64,000 bases of DNA from Salsipaludibacter albus. GTDB lineage: Bacteria > Actinomycetota > Nitriliruptoria > Nitriliruptorales > Nitriliruptoraceae. The DNA is taken from positions 51,703 to 115,702 of the forward strand of contig NZ_JAHOPH010000013.1 in the NCBI RefSeq assembly GCF_019798055.1. The letters run 5' to 3'. Below, one piece after another: positions 26,863 to 34,500 of this stretch. How positions within the stretch are numbered: the first letter of the stretch is position 1; each line of letters opens with the position of its first letter. Under the pieces are notes generated by a model. The model made no database searches. It saw only the letters and a list, made by a program, of their open reading frames with translations, and was not told the DNA's origin. The position numbers and the translations under genes are program-made.

Positions 26863-26899
26863 CCCGGTGTTCGGCCCGACCGACGCGGATGGGGGCAGC

Positions 26900-27325
26900 T
26901 CAGGCGTTGGGGCGGGCGCGCAGCTCGTCGCGGATCTCGGCCAGGATGGTGGCCTCCTCGGTGCGAGCCTCCTCCTCGACGACCTCCTCGGGGCCCTTCA
27001 TCCGGTTGTAGGCCTTGACCACGAAGAACAGGGCCAGCGCCACCAGGACGAAGTTGATCACGGTGGTGATGACGGCCCCGACCGAGCCCGCACAGAGCTC
27101 GCCGGCCGCGTTCACGATGCCCTCGGCGCCCTCCGTTGGTGCCGCGCAGGCGAAGGTCCCGACGGCGTCGAAGTTGGGCTGGCCGAAGATCAGCCCGATC
27201 AGCGGCATCAGCACCCGGTCGACGATGGCCGTGATCACCGGGGTGAAGGCCGCGCCCAGCACGACCGCCACCGCGAGGTCGATCACGTTGCCGCGGTTGA
27301 TGAAGTCCTTGAACTCCTGGATCAT
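26900..27325 (-). CDS. mscL: Large-conductance mechanosensitive channel MscL
   Basis: A 141-residue channel subunit that opens under membrane tension to release solutes during osmotic downshock. The N-terminal amphipathic helix with FKDFINRGNVIDLAVAVVLGAAF is highly conserved, and the second helix is VITTVINFVLVALALFFVVKAYNRM. The extracellular loop is long and holds two cysteines (Cys60, Cys78). The charged C-terminal helix (EEVVEEEARTEEATILAEIRDEL) forms the cytoplasmic bundle. The gene converges with that of malic enzyme. Confidence 0.93.
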   Translation of the reverse strand: MIQEFKDFINRGNVIDLAVAVVLGAAFTPVITAIVDRVLMPLIGLIFGQPNFDAVGTFACAAPTEGAEGIVNAAGELCAGSVGAVITTVINFVLVALALFFVVKAYNRMKGPEEVVEEEARTEEATILAEIRDELRARPNA

Positions 27326-27383
27326 GGCGCACCTCTGTCGTCGTTCGGGGAGCGGGACCTGGCGGGGCCGCCGACGCCCGTGG

Positions 27384-27405
27384 AGGCTAGTCGAGGGTGC
27401 TCGAC
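27384..27405 (-). promoter_or_regulatory. mscL promoter with palindrome
   Basis: TAGCCT on the minus strand (27384-27389) is a -10 candidate about 58 nt before mscL. Immediately upstream GTCGAG-GGTG-CTCGAC (27390-27405) is a perfect inverted repeat in the -35 region that could bind a regulator. Confidence 0.35.
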
Positions 27406-27463
27406 GACCATGGAGGTACCACGTGGTCGGGGTGGTCGTGCAGCCGTCCCGCGCGTCCAGGCC

Positions 27464-28204
27464 TCAGCCCGTGAGCGCCGACAGCCACGCGCGCAGCTCC
27501 CCGCCCCGGTGGGCCAGGACGTGCGCACTGCGATGGGTGCGTCCGTCCGCCGACCGGGTCCGGGCGACGTGCAGGCCGTGGTCGGCGTGGGGGACCTCCA
27601 GCAGGCGGGCCGGACCGCCGAGCGTCGGCAGGTGCGGACGCAGCTCGTCGGGTCCCCCGAACGGGTCGTCCCCGCCCTGCACGACCAGCACCGGCACGGC
27701 CACGTCGGGGAAGTGCGCCACGCGCAGCCGGTCGGGACGACCCGGGGGATGCAGCGGGTAGGACACGCACAGCAGCCCGATCGGCTGGGCGTCGTCGTGG
27801 TCGAGGTCATGGTCGTGGGTGGGGGCTTCCGCGGCGACCAAGGTGGCCACCCTCCCCCCGTAGGACTTGCCACCGAGCACCCAGCGATGCCCGGGGCGGG
27901 TCTCCGCGGCCGCGGCCAGGACCGAGGCCAGGTCTGCCACGCTCGCCTCGGCCCGGGGCGGCGGGCCGGACGCCCGGCGCTGGCGGTACGGGAGGTTGAC
28001 CCGTCCGACCAGGTGCCCGCCGGCCGCCAGCTCGTCGGCGAGCTCGACCAGGACGTGATCGGTGAGGTCACCCCCGGCGCCGTGGGTCACCAGCACCGCC
28101 ACGCCCGACGGGTCCGGCGGTTCGTGCCAGCAGACGTCCACGGCGTCGACCGCCGTCGACGGGACGGCCAGCCCCTCGGCCACGACCCGGACCGGCCCCG
28201 TCAC
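27464..28204 (-). CDS. Alpha/beta hydrolase (KANSL3/Tex30-like)
   Basis: A 246-residue alpha/beta hydrolase. The nucleophile elbow is GGKSYGGRV, and the catalytic His is in the VPHADHGLHV segment near the C-terminus. GGDDPFGG supplies a probable acid residue. The LVTHGAGGDLTDHV segment forms the oxyanion hole. Its natural ester or thioester substrate is unknown. The GTG start overlaps the stop of the antiporter gene (GTGA), so the two are in one operon. Confidence 0.8.
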   Translation of the reverse strand: MTGPVRVVAEGLAVPSTAVDAVDVCWHEPPDPSGVAVLVTHGAGGDLTDHVLVELADELAAGGHLVGRVNLPYRQRRASGPPPRAEASVADLASVLAAAAETRPGHRWVLGGKSYGGRVATLVAAEAPTHDHDLDHDDAQPIGLLCVSYPLHPPGRPDRLRVAHFPDVAVPVLVVQGGDDPFGGPDELRPHLPTLGGPARLLEVPHADHGLHVARTRSADGRTHRSAHVLAHRGGELRAWLSALTG

Positions 28205-29481
28205 GTCGGGCTCCGGCTCGTCGCGGTGTCGGCGTCGGCATCGGAGTCGCCGTCGGGAGCCCGACCGCCGGCCTGGTCGGCCACCTCCGTGGGATGCGGA
28301 CGGCCGTCACCCGCCAGCCCGAGCAGTCTGGCCACGGGCCGACCCGTCAGCCCGTAGACGGCCACCGTGCCGAGGATGACCAGGAACACCGCCGGGACGA
28401 GGTCCTCGGCACCCCCCAGCCCGAGCTCCTCCAGACCGGTCCCCATCACCGACGCCGTCGCGGCCGCCACGATCCCGCGCGGCGCCATCCAGCCCACGAA
28501 CAGGCGCTCCCGCACGTCCAGGTTCGACCCCAGCGAGCAGGCGGCGACCACCAGGGGGCGCAGCAGCAGGACCAGCACCGCGACGACCACGGCGACCAGC
28601 CCGACCAGTCCCGCCAGTTCGTCGAGCTCGAGGCGTGCTGCCAGGACGATGAACAGCAGCGATGTCAGCAGCAGGCCCAGGGTCTCCTTGAACCGCGCCA
28701 CGCGGGTGATCGACACCCACGGCTGGTTGGCCATGGCGACACCCATGACGATCGCCGACATCAGCCCGGCCTCGTGGCGGAGCATGTCCGCGCCGACGAA
28801 GGCGGCCATCACCGTGGCCAAGGCCAGCAGGGTGGCGAGGTGCTCGTCGACGGCGTCCCAGCGCATCACCACGACCATGAGTCCGGCCGCGGCCAGGCCG
28901 ACCAACAGGCCCACGAGCAGGGTCAGGCCGGCCTCGTAGAGCGTCGTCAGTCCCCACTGGCCTCGACCCGCCAACACGGTCTCGTAGACGATCACGGCCA
29001 GGGTCGCCCCGATCGCGTCGATGAACACGCCCTCCCACTTCAGGATCGAGTCGACCTGGCCCTGGACGCCGACGTGGCGCAGCAGGGGCAACACGACCGT
29101 GGGCCCCGACACGGTCAGGATGGCCCCGAACACCAGCGACACGGGCACCGACATGCCCAGCACCCAGTGGCCGGCGGCGGCACCTCCCACGGCGGTGAAC
29201 ACCACCCCCCACGACAGCAGGCGCCGGACCACGGACGAGACGTCACCACGCAGCTCGCGGAAGTTCAGCAGCAGGCCGCCCTCGAACAGGATCACGGCCA
29301 CGGCCAGGTCGACGGCGTCGAACAGCCGTGCTCCGAACAGTGCATCGGGTTCGAGCCAGCCCAGCCACCCCCCGGCGGCCATGCCCAGCAGCAGCAGCAC
29401 CAGGATCGACGGGACGCGCAGCAGCAACGCCAACAACTGTCCGGCCACGGCCAGCACGACGATCAGCGCGATGGCGTCCAC
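28201..29481 (-). CDS. Sodium/proton antiporter (CPA1-type)
   Basis: A 426-residue membrane protein with about 12 helices that exchanges Na+ or K+ for H+. The cation-site region is WEGVFIDAIGATLAVIV in helix 5-6, and ASVMGTG and GWMAPRGIVAAATASV are conserved NhaP motifs. The C-terminus (PTEVADQAGGRAPDGDSDADADTAT) is short, acidic and has no TrkA domain. The start was chosen at GTG 29481 (VDAIALIVV), with AGGA 6 nt upstream, because the longer frame upstream is proline-rich and overlaps the next promoter. It is divergent from the PH-domain gene. Confidence 0.85.
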   Translation of the reverse strand: MDAIALIVVLAVAGQLLALLLRVPSILVLLLLGMAAGGWLGWLEPDALFGARLFDAVDLAVAVILFEGGLLLNFRELRGDVSSVVRRLLSWGVVFTAVGGAAAGHWVLGMSVPVSLVFGAILTVSGPTVVLPLLRHVGVQGQVDSILKWEGVFIDAIGATLAVIVYETVLAGRGQWGLTTLYEAGLTLLVGLLVGLAAAGLMVVVMRWDAVDEHLATLLALATVMAAFVGADMLRHEAGLMSAIVMGVAMANQPWVSITRVARFKETLGLLLTSLLFIVLAARLELDELAGLVGLVAVVVAVLVLLLRPLVVAACSLGSNLDVRERLFVGWMAPRGIVAAATASVMGTGLEELGLGGAEDLVPAVFLVILGTVAVYGLTGRPVARLLGLAGDGRPHPTEVADQAGGRAPDGDSDADADTATSRSPT

Positions 29482-29626
29482 ATCGGTCCTGGGCGTCGGG
29501 GGCGGCGGGCTCCGTGCTGGCGGTCGGGGCGATGGCCCTCGCGAACCCGAGGGTAGGTGCCGCGACTGCCATGGGTCCCCGGGACTAGGGTGACGCCCGT
29601 TGGAACCCACGACCGGGAGTGGCGCG

Positions 29627-30268
29627 ATGGCCTATCCGAGGAACCTGCTGACGGCGGACGAGGAGATCATCCACGAGTTCCACGCCCACTGGCGGGTCCT
29701 GCTGCCCGCCATCGGCTGGATCGTCCTGCTGCTGGTCGCCGCGGGGCTCGTCGGTCCCCTGGTCGACGACATGTCGATCGGCTCCTGGGCCCTGTCGTCG
29801 GCCCTGTGGCTCCTGGCCGTGCTGCTGGGCCTGGCCCTGTCGGTCAAGCCGGTGATCAACTGGCTGTTCACGCAGTACGTGCTGACCACGGAGCGCATCA
29901 TCGTGCGACGAGGGATCATCTCGCGCAGTGGCGTCGAGATCCCCCTGGAGAACATCAACAACGTCCACTACAGCCAGCGCGCCATCGAGCGCATGCTGGG
30001 CTATGGCGACGTGATGCTCGAGTCGGCCGGCGCCACCGGCCAGTCCCGGCTGTCCAACATCCCCGACCCCCAGCAGTTCCAGTCCGAGATCTACTCGGCC
30101 CGGGAGGAGCGGATGTTCACGCTCGAGCGCGGCGGCGGTCAGAAACTGGTCGCGGGCGGACCGCGTGACGTCGCCGAGCAGCTGACCCAGCTGGCCGCCC
30201 TGCACGATGCCGGCAAGCTGACCGACGAGGAGTTCGCGGCCCAGAAGCAGCGGCTGATGAACGGCTGA
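29627..30268 (+). CDS. Bacterial PH-domain membrane protein with SHOCT tail
   Basis: A 213-residue protein. Two transmembrane helices lie near the N-terminus (LLPAIGWIVLLLVAAGLVG and LWLLAVLLGLALSVKPV). A bacterial PH (bPH2) domain follows, with YVLTTERIIVRRGIISRSGVEIPLENINNV. A short C-terminal SHOCT-type helix pair (LTQLAALHDAGKLTDEEFAAQKQRLM) often mediates oligomerisation. The function is unknown; related proteins sit in membrane stress contexts. GGGAG before ATG 29627 fixes the start. TAGGGT (29586-29591) is a possible -10. Confidence 0.82.
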   Translation: MAYPRNLLTADEEIIHEFHAHWRVLLPAIGWIVLLLVAAGLVGPLVDDMSIGSWALSSALWLLAVLLGLALSVKPVINWLFTQYVLTTERIIVRRGIISRSGVEIPLENINNVHYSQRAIERMLGYGDVMLESAGATGQSRLSNIPDPQQFQSEIYSAREERMFTLERGGGQKLVAGGPRDVAEQLTQLAALHDAGKLTDEEFAAQKQRLMNG

Positions 30269-30301
30269 CGGTCGTCCGGCACGGCCGCGACCGGCGACGG
30301 C

Positions 30302-31072
30302 TCACAGCCCCCGGACGGCGCCCCCGTCGACCCGGACCGCGGTCCCGGTGACGTAGCCACTCATCGGCGACAACAGGAACACCGCGACGGCCGCGAGCTC
30401 CGCGGGGTCGCCGATGCGTCGCAACGGGATCGACTCGGCCTGTGCGGCCCACTGCTCGTCGACCGACCGGCCCTCCTCGCGGGCTCGAGTCTCGACCAGC
30501 TCCGCCAGCCGATCGGTGGCGAACCGGCCGGGCAGGAGCGCGTTGACCCGGATGCCGTCCGGACCGACCTCGTCCGCCAGTGACTTGGCGTAGGCCCACA
30601 CCCCCGGACGGGCGACGTTGGACGCGGCGATGCCGGCGATCGGCTCGACCGACGACGTCGAGGTGAGCACCACCAGGCTGGCCCCGGAGCCGACGCGTCC
30701 CGCCAGGTGGTGGAGCAGGCGGATCGGGCCGACCGTCGCGACGTCCAGGCCGTCCGCGAGTCCTTCCACGTCCAGCCCGAGGGCCGAGGACGCCGGCGGG
30801 CCCCCGTGGGACACGAACGCCCCGTCGAGCCGACCGAAGGCCTCCTCGGCCGCGTCGGCGAGCCGCCGTGGCGTCGCCGGGTCGGTGATGTCGGCGGTCA
30901 CGCCGACCGCCCCGTCACCCAGTTCCTGGGCAACCGACGCCACGTCGGCGGCGGTCCGCGACGAGACGACCACCCGGGCGCCCTCGGCCACCAGGGCCGT
31001 GGCGACCGCCCGGCCCAGCCCGGACGTCGAACCCGTCGTCACGTACACGCGGTCGTGCAGGTCGAGGTCCAC
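30302..31072 (-). CDS. Atypical short-chain dehydrogenase-like protein
   Basis: A 256-residue Rossmann protein with the cofactor motif TGSTSGLG (residues 13-20) and a normal SDR C-terminus (VFLLSPMSGYVTGTAVRVDGG). The catalytic YxxxK pair is missing: alignment of SNVARPGVWAYAKSLA with the family places Ser151 and Arg155 at those positions, and the NNAG motif reads SHGG. It probably still binds NAD(P), but its chemistry is unclear. A subgroup of SDRs annotated as 3-oxoacyl-ACP reductases shows the same change. GTG 31072 with AAGG upstream is the start. It is divergent from the ABC exporter. Confidence 0.75.
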   Translation of the reverse strand: MDLDLHDRVYVTTGSTSGLGRAVATALVAEGARVVVSSRTAADVASVAQELGDGAVGVTADITDPATPRRLADAAEEAFGRLDGAFVSHGGPPASSALGLDVEGLADGLDVATVGPIRLLHHLAGRVGSGASLVVLTSTSSVEPIAGIAASNVARPGVWAYAKSLADEVGPDGIRVNALLPGRFATDRLAELVETRAREEGRSVDEQWAAQAESIPLRRIGDPAELAAVAVFLLSPMSGYVTGTAVRVDGGAVRGL

Positions 31073-31237
31073 GCGGGCGAGCCTTCGTCGAGTTGGTCAC
31101 GGGGGGGACCTACGATAGTTCAGGCTTCCTGCGGCGCCCCGACGCAACTCCCGGGTCGCCCGGAACACCACGTGTCGTGGCGGGCGTTGGCCCGTGCGAC
31201 CCGACCTCGATCCGACCACCATCGGCCAAGGACCTGC

Positions 31238-33109
31238 ATGCCCCCCGGAACCGGATTCGGCGCCTGGCGCCTCCGCGGCCTGGGCGATCCCGACGACCTC
31301 GGTGATCGCCCGGTCGACCGTGAGACCGTGCGCCGGGCGTGGGGACTGGCACGACCGTTCCGTCGTCGCCTCGCCGGCTACGTCGCGATCATCGTCACCG
31401 CCTCGGCGCTGGGGGCGTTGCCGCCACTGCTGATCCGCACGATCCTCGACGAGGCGATCCCGCAGGGCCGGATGGGGCTGCTCTGGGCGATCGCGGGAAC
31501 CATGGTGGCCGTGGCCGTGGGCGTGGCGGGCCTGAGCCTCGTCGAGCGCTGGCTGTCATCCAGCATCGGTGAGCGGTTCATCCTGCGCCTGCGGGTCCTG
31601 CTCTACGAGCACGTCCAGCGGATGCCGCTGGCGTTCTTCACCCGCACCCAGACGGGCGCCCTGATCACGCGGCTCAACAACGACGTGATCGGTGCCCAGC
31701 GGGCCCTGACCGGCACGCTTGGCGGCGTGATCGACAACGTCATCTCGGTCGGGGTCACGCTGGTGGCGATGCTGCTGCTGGACTGGCAGATCACCCTGCT
31801 CGCCCTGGTGCTCCTCCCCCTGTTCGTGGTCCCGGCCCGGATCGTGGGACGACGTCTCCAGGAGATGTCACGCGAGTCGATGGCGCTCAACGCCGACATG
31901 AACTCGGTCATGACCGAGCGCTTCAACGTGTCGGGTGCCCTGCTGGTCAAGCTGTTCGGACGTGGCACCCGCGAGGTCGAGGTGTTCTCCGACAAGGCGG
32001 GCCGCGTCGCCGACATCGGGGTCCGCCAGGCCCTGCACGGGCGGATGCTGTTCGCCTCGCTGGGGCTGGTCGGGTCGCTGGCGACGGCGCTGGTCTACCT
32101 GCTCGGAGGCCGCCAGGTCATCTCCGGCAGCCTCGAGACCGGCACGGTCGTCGCGCTCGCGCTGTACGTCACGCAGCTGTACGGCCCGCTGGCACAGCTG
32201 TCCAACGCCCGGGTCGACCTCATGACCGCGCTGGTGAGCTTCGAGCGGGTGTTCGAGGTCCTCGACCTGCCGCCGGCCATCACCGAGCCCGACGACGCCA
32301 CGTCCCTGCCCGACCCACGCGGCGACGTCGCCCTGCACGACGTGTCGTTCCGCTACCCGGCCGCCCAGGGCAGCAGCCTGGCGTCGTTGGAGGGCATGCA
32401 GCCGACCCATGGGCTGGACGCGTCGGACTGGATCCTGTCCGACGTCGACGTCACCGCCCCGCGCGGCACGATGACTGCCCTGGTCGGGCCGTCGGGCGCC
32501 GGCAAGACGACCCTGGCCATGCTGCTGCCCCGCATCCACGACGTGACCGAGGGCTCGGTCACGATCGACGGCGTCGACGTGCGTGACCTGTCGTTCGACG
32601 ACCTGTCGCACGCCGTGGGTGTCGTGACGCAGGACCCCCACCTGTTCCACGACTCGATCGCCAACAACCTTCGCTACGCCGCCCCCGACGCCACGGACGC
32701 CCAGCTCGAGGCGGCATGCCGCGCGGCACGGATCCACGACGTGATCGCACGCCTGCCCGACGGCTACGACACGATCGTGGGCGAACGTGGCCATCGGCTG
32801 TCCGGTGGCGAGAAGCAGCGCGTCGCGATCGCGCGGGTGATCCTCAAGGACCCGGCGGTCGTGGTCCTCGACGAGGCCACGGCCCACCTTGACTCGGAGT
32901 CCGAGCGGCATGTCCAGGCAGCGCTGGCCGACGTGCTGGACGACCGGACCTCGTTCGTGATCGCCCATCGGCTGTCGACCATCGTCGACGCCGACCAGAT
33001 CCTGGTGCTCGACGACCACCGGATCGTCGAGCGCGGCACCCACGCCGAGCTGGTCGCCAAGCAGGGCATCTACGCCGAGCTCGCCCGCACCCAGCTCGCC
33101 GCCGCCTAG
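31238..33109 (+). CDS. ABC exporter, fused membrane and ATPase domains
   Basis: A 623-residue half-transporter. Six membrane helices occupy about 45-330, and a nucleotide-binding domain lies at about 365-615. Walker A is GPSGAGKTT, the Q-loop is VTQDPHLFHDSI, the signature is LSGGEKQR, Walker B is VVLDEA, and the H-loop is IAHRLS. A 25-residue insertion (AAQGSSLASLEGMQPTHGLD) interrupts the first strands of the ATPase domain. It probably works as a homodimer exporting a lipid, peptide or drug. The intergenic region upstream contains TACGAT near 31111, a possible -10 that gives a 120-nt leader. Confidence 0.87.
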   Translation: MPPGTGFGAWRLRGLGDPDDLGDRPVDRETVRRAWGLARPFRRRLAGYVAIIVTASALGALPPLLIRTILDEAIPQGRMGLLWAIAGTMVAVAVGVAGLSLVERWLSSSIGERFILRLRVLLYEHVQRMPLAFFTRTQTGALITRLNNDVIGAQRALTGTLGGVIDNVISVGVTLVAMLLLDWQITLLALVLLPLFVVPARIVGRRLQEMSRESMALNADMNSVMTERFNVSGALLVKLFGRGTREVEVFSDKAGRVADIGVRQALHGRMLFASLGLVGSLATALVYLLGGRQVISGSLETGTVVALALYVTQLYGPLAQLSNARVDLMTALVSFERVFEVLDLPPAITEPDDATSLPDPRGDVALHDVSFRYPAAQGSSLASLEGMQPTHGLDASDWILSDVDVTAPRGTMTALVGPSGAGKTTLAMLLPRIHDVTEGSVTIDGVDVRDLSFDDLSHAVGVVTQDPHLFHDSIANNLRYAAPDATDAQLEAACRAARIHDVIARLPDGYDTIVGERGHRLSGGEKQRVAIARVILKDPAVVVLDEATAHLDSESERHVQAALADVLDDRTSFVIAHRLSTIVDADQILVLDDHRIVERGTHAELVAKQGIYAELARTQLAAA

Positions 33110-33245
33110 ATCTGCTTCCCCCGGTATCAGGTGCGGGACTGACCGCCTCTGGGACGGCGAGCGGGTGTCGCCGGAAACTGGGGCTGGTGCTCGCTCGTGC
33201 CGAGAGGCATGATGAACTCGCGAACACCAGACAAGGGGCAGTGCC

Positions 33246-34397
33246 ATGGATGACCAGGACTACGTCGTACTCGACCTCGACGTCGGCGAGACGCCGACCC
33301 GCGGTGACGGTGAGGGACCGGGAGAGATCGAGGTCACCCGCGCCCGCCTGTCCGACGCCGAGGCAGCAGACGCCCGGCGCCGGTCCGACCGGATCGTCGC
33401 ACCGACCATGCCACTCACGCTCATCGAGCCGATGACGTCCGACGCCCCGCTGGAGGCCACGGCGGGCCCGACCTGGGGTGTCCAGGCGGTCGGCGCGGTC
33501 GGCTCGTCGATGACCGGAGACGGGGTCACCGTCGCGGTGCTCGACACCGGCATCGACGCCGACCACCCGGCCTTCACCGGCATGGACGTCGTCGAGCGCG
33601 ACTTCACGGGGAGCGGCAACGGCGACGACCACGGCCACGGCACCCACTGCGCCGGCACGATCGCCGGGCGTGACGTCGACGGCACCAGGATCGGGGTGGC
33701 ACCGGGAACGTCGCGCCTGCTGGCCGGCAAGGTGCTCGGCGCCGGTGGCGGCGGGACCGACACGGTCGCCGACGCCATCCAGTGGTCGGTGGACGAGGGC
33801 GCGGTCGTGATCTCGATGTCGCTGGGCATCGACTTCCCCGGCTTCGTTGCCAGCCAGGTGGCCCGGGGCATCCCGGTCCAGCCGGCCACGTCCATCGCCC
33901 TGGCCGCGTACCGGGACAACCTGCGGCTGCTCGAGGCCTTGGCGTCCTACGTCGGGGCCCAGTTCCGCTTCGGCCAGTCCGGCATCCTGGTGGCCGCCGC
34001 CGGCAACGAGAGCCGCCGCTCCTCCGCGCCGGCCTACACCATCGACGTCGCCCCGCCCGCCTCGTCGCGCGGCTTCCTCTCGGTCGCCGCACTGGGCCAG
34101 GAGGACGACGGCGACCTGTCGGTCGCGTACTTCTCCAACACCGGCGCGATGGTCGCCGGACCCGGCGTCGACGTCGTGTCGGCCCGTGCAGGTGGCGGGC
34201 TGACGAGCATGAGCGGCACCAGCATGGCGACGCCACACGTGTCCGGCGTCGCCGCGCTGTGGGCTCAGCAGCTGCTGGCCGAGAACGGCGAGATCGACCC
34301 GGACCTCCTCACCGACCGGATCGTCGGCACGGCCCGGCCGATCGACGGGATCGACGTCGTCGACGCCGGCGCCGGCCTGGTGACCGCGCCCGACTGA
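33246..34397 (+). CDS. Subtilisin-like S8 serine protease without signal peptide
   Basis: A 383-residue peptidase. The Asp100-His131-Ser326 triad is in VLDTGID, GHGTHCAG and SGTSMATPH. The oxyanion Asn254 is in AAGNE. The first 75 residues are acidic and lack a signal sequence or an obvious inhibitor propeptide, so the enzyme appears to be intracellular or exported by an unknown route. Substrate unknown. It is followed after 103 bp by hrpB on the same strand. Confidence 0.87.
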   Translation: MDDQDYVVLDLDVGETPTRGDGEGPGEIEVTRARLSDAEAADARRRSDRIVAPTMPLTLIEPMTSDAPLEATAGPTWGVQAVGAVGSSMTGDGVTVAVLDTGIDADHPAFTGMDVVERDFTGSGNGDDHGHGTHCAGTIAGRDVDGTRIGVAPGTSRLLAGKVLGAGGGGTDTVADAIQWSVDEGAVVISMSLGIDFPGFVASQVARGIPVQPATSIALAAYRDNLRLLEALASYVGAQFRFGQSGILVAAAGNESRRSSAPAYTIDVAPPASSRGFLSVAALGQEDDGDLSVAYFSNTGAMVAGPGVDVVSARAGGGLTSMSGTSMATPHVSGVAALWAQQLLAENGEIDPDLLTDRIVGTARPIDGIDVVDAGAGLVTAPD

Positions 34398-34500
34398 GCC
34401 GCTGGCCGAGCGGTCCGACCGTTCGGCTCGGCCGGGCGGCGGCGGTGTCGGACCGCGGCCCCGCGTGCAGCGGGGTCCGCGGGCCGGCAACCTTCGGAGC

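Noticed and set aside
26798..29556. Very long open frames antisense to the MscL, hydrolase and antiporter genes
   Set aside because: In GC-rich DNA stop codons are rare in the shadow frames; the products are low-complexity Gly/Arg/His/Gln-rich and match no family, whereas the opposite strand has clear genes.
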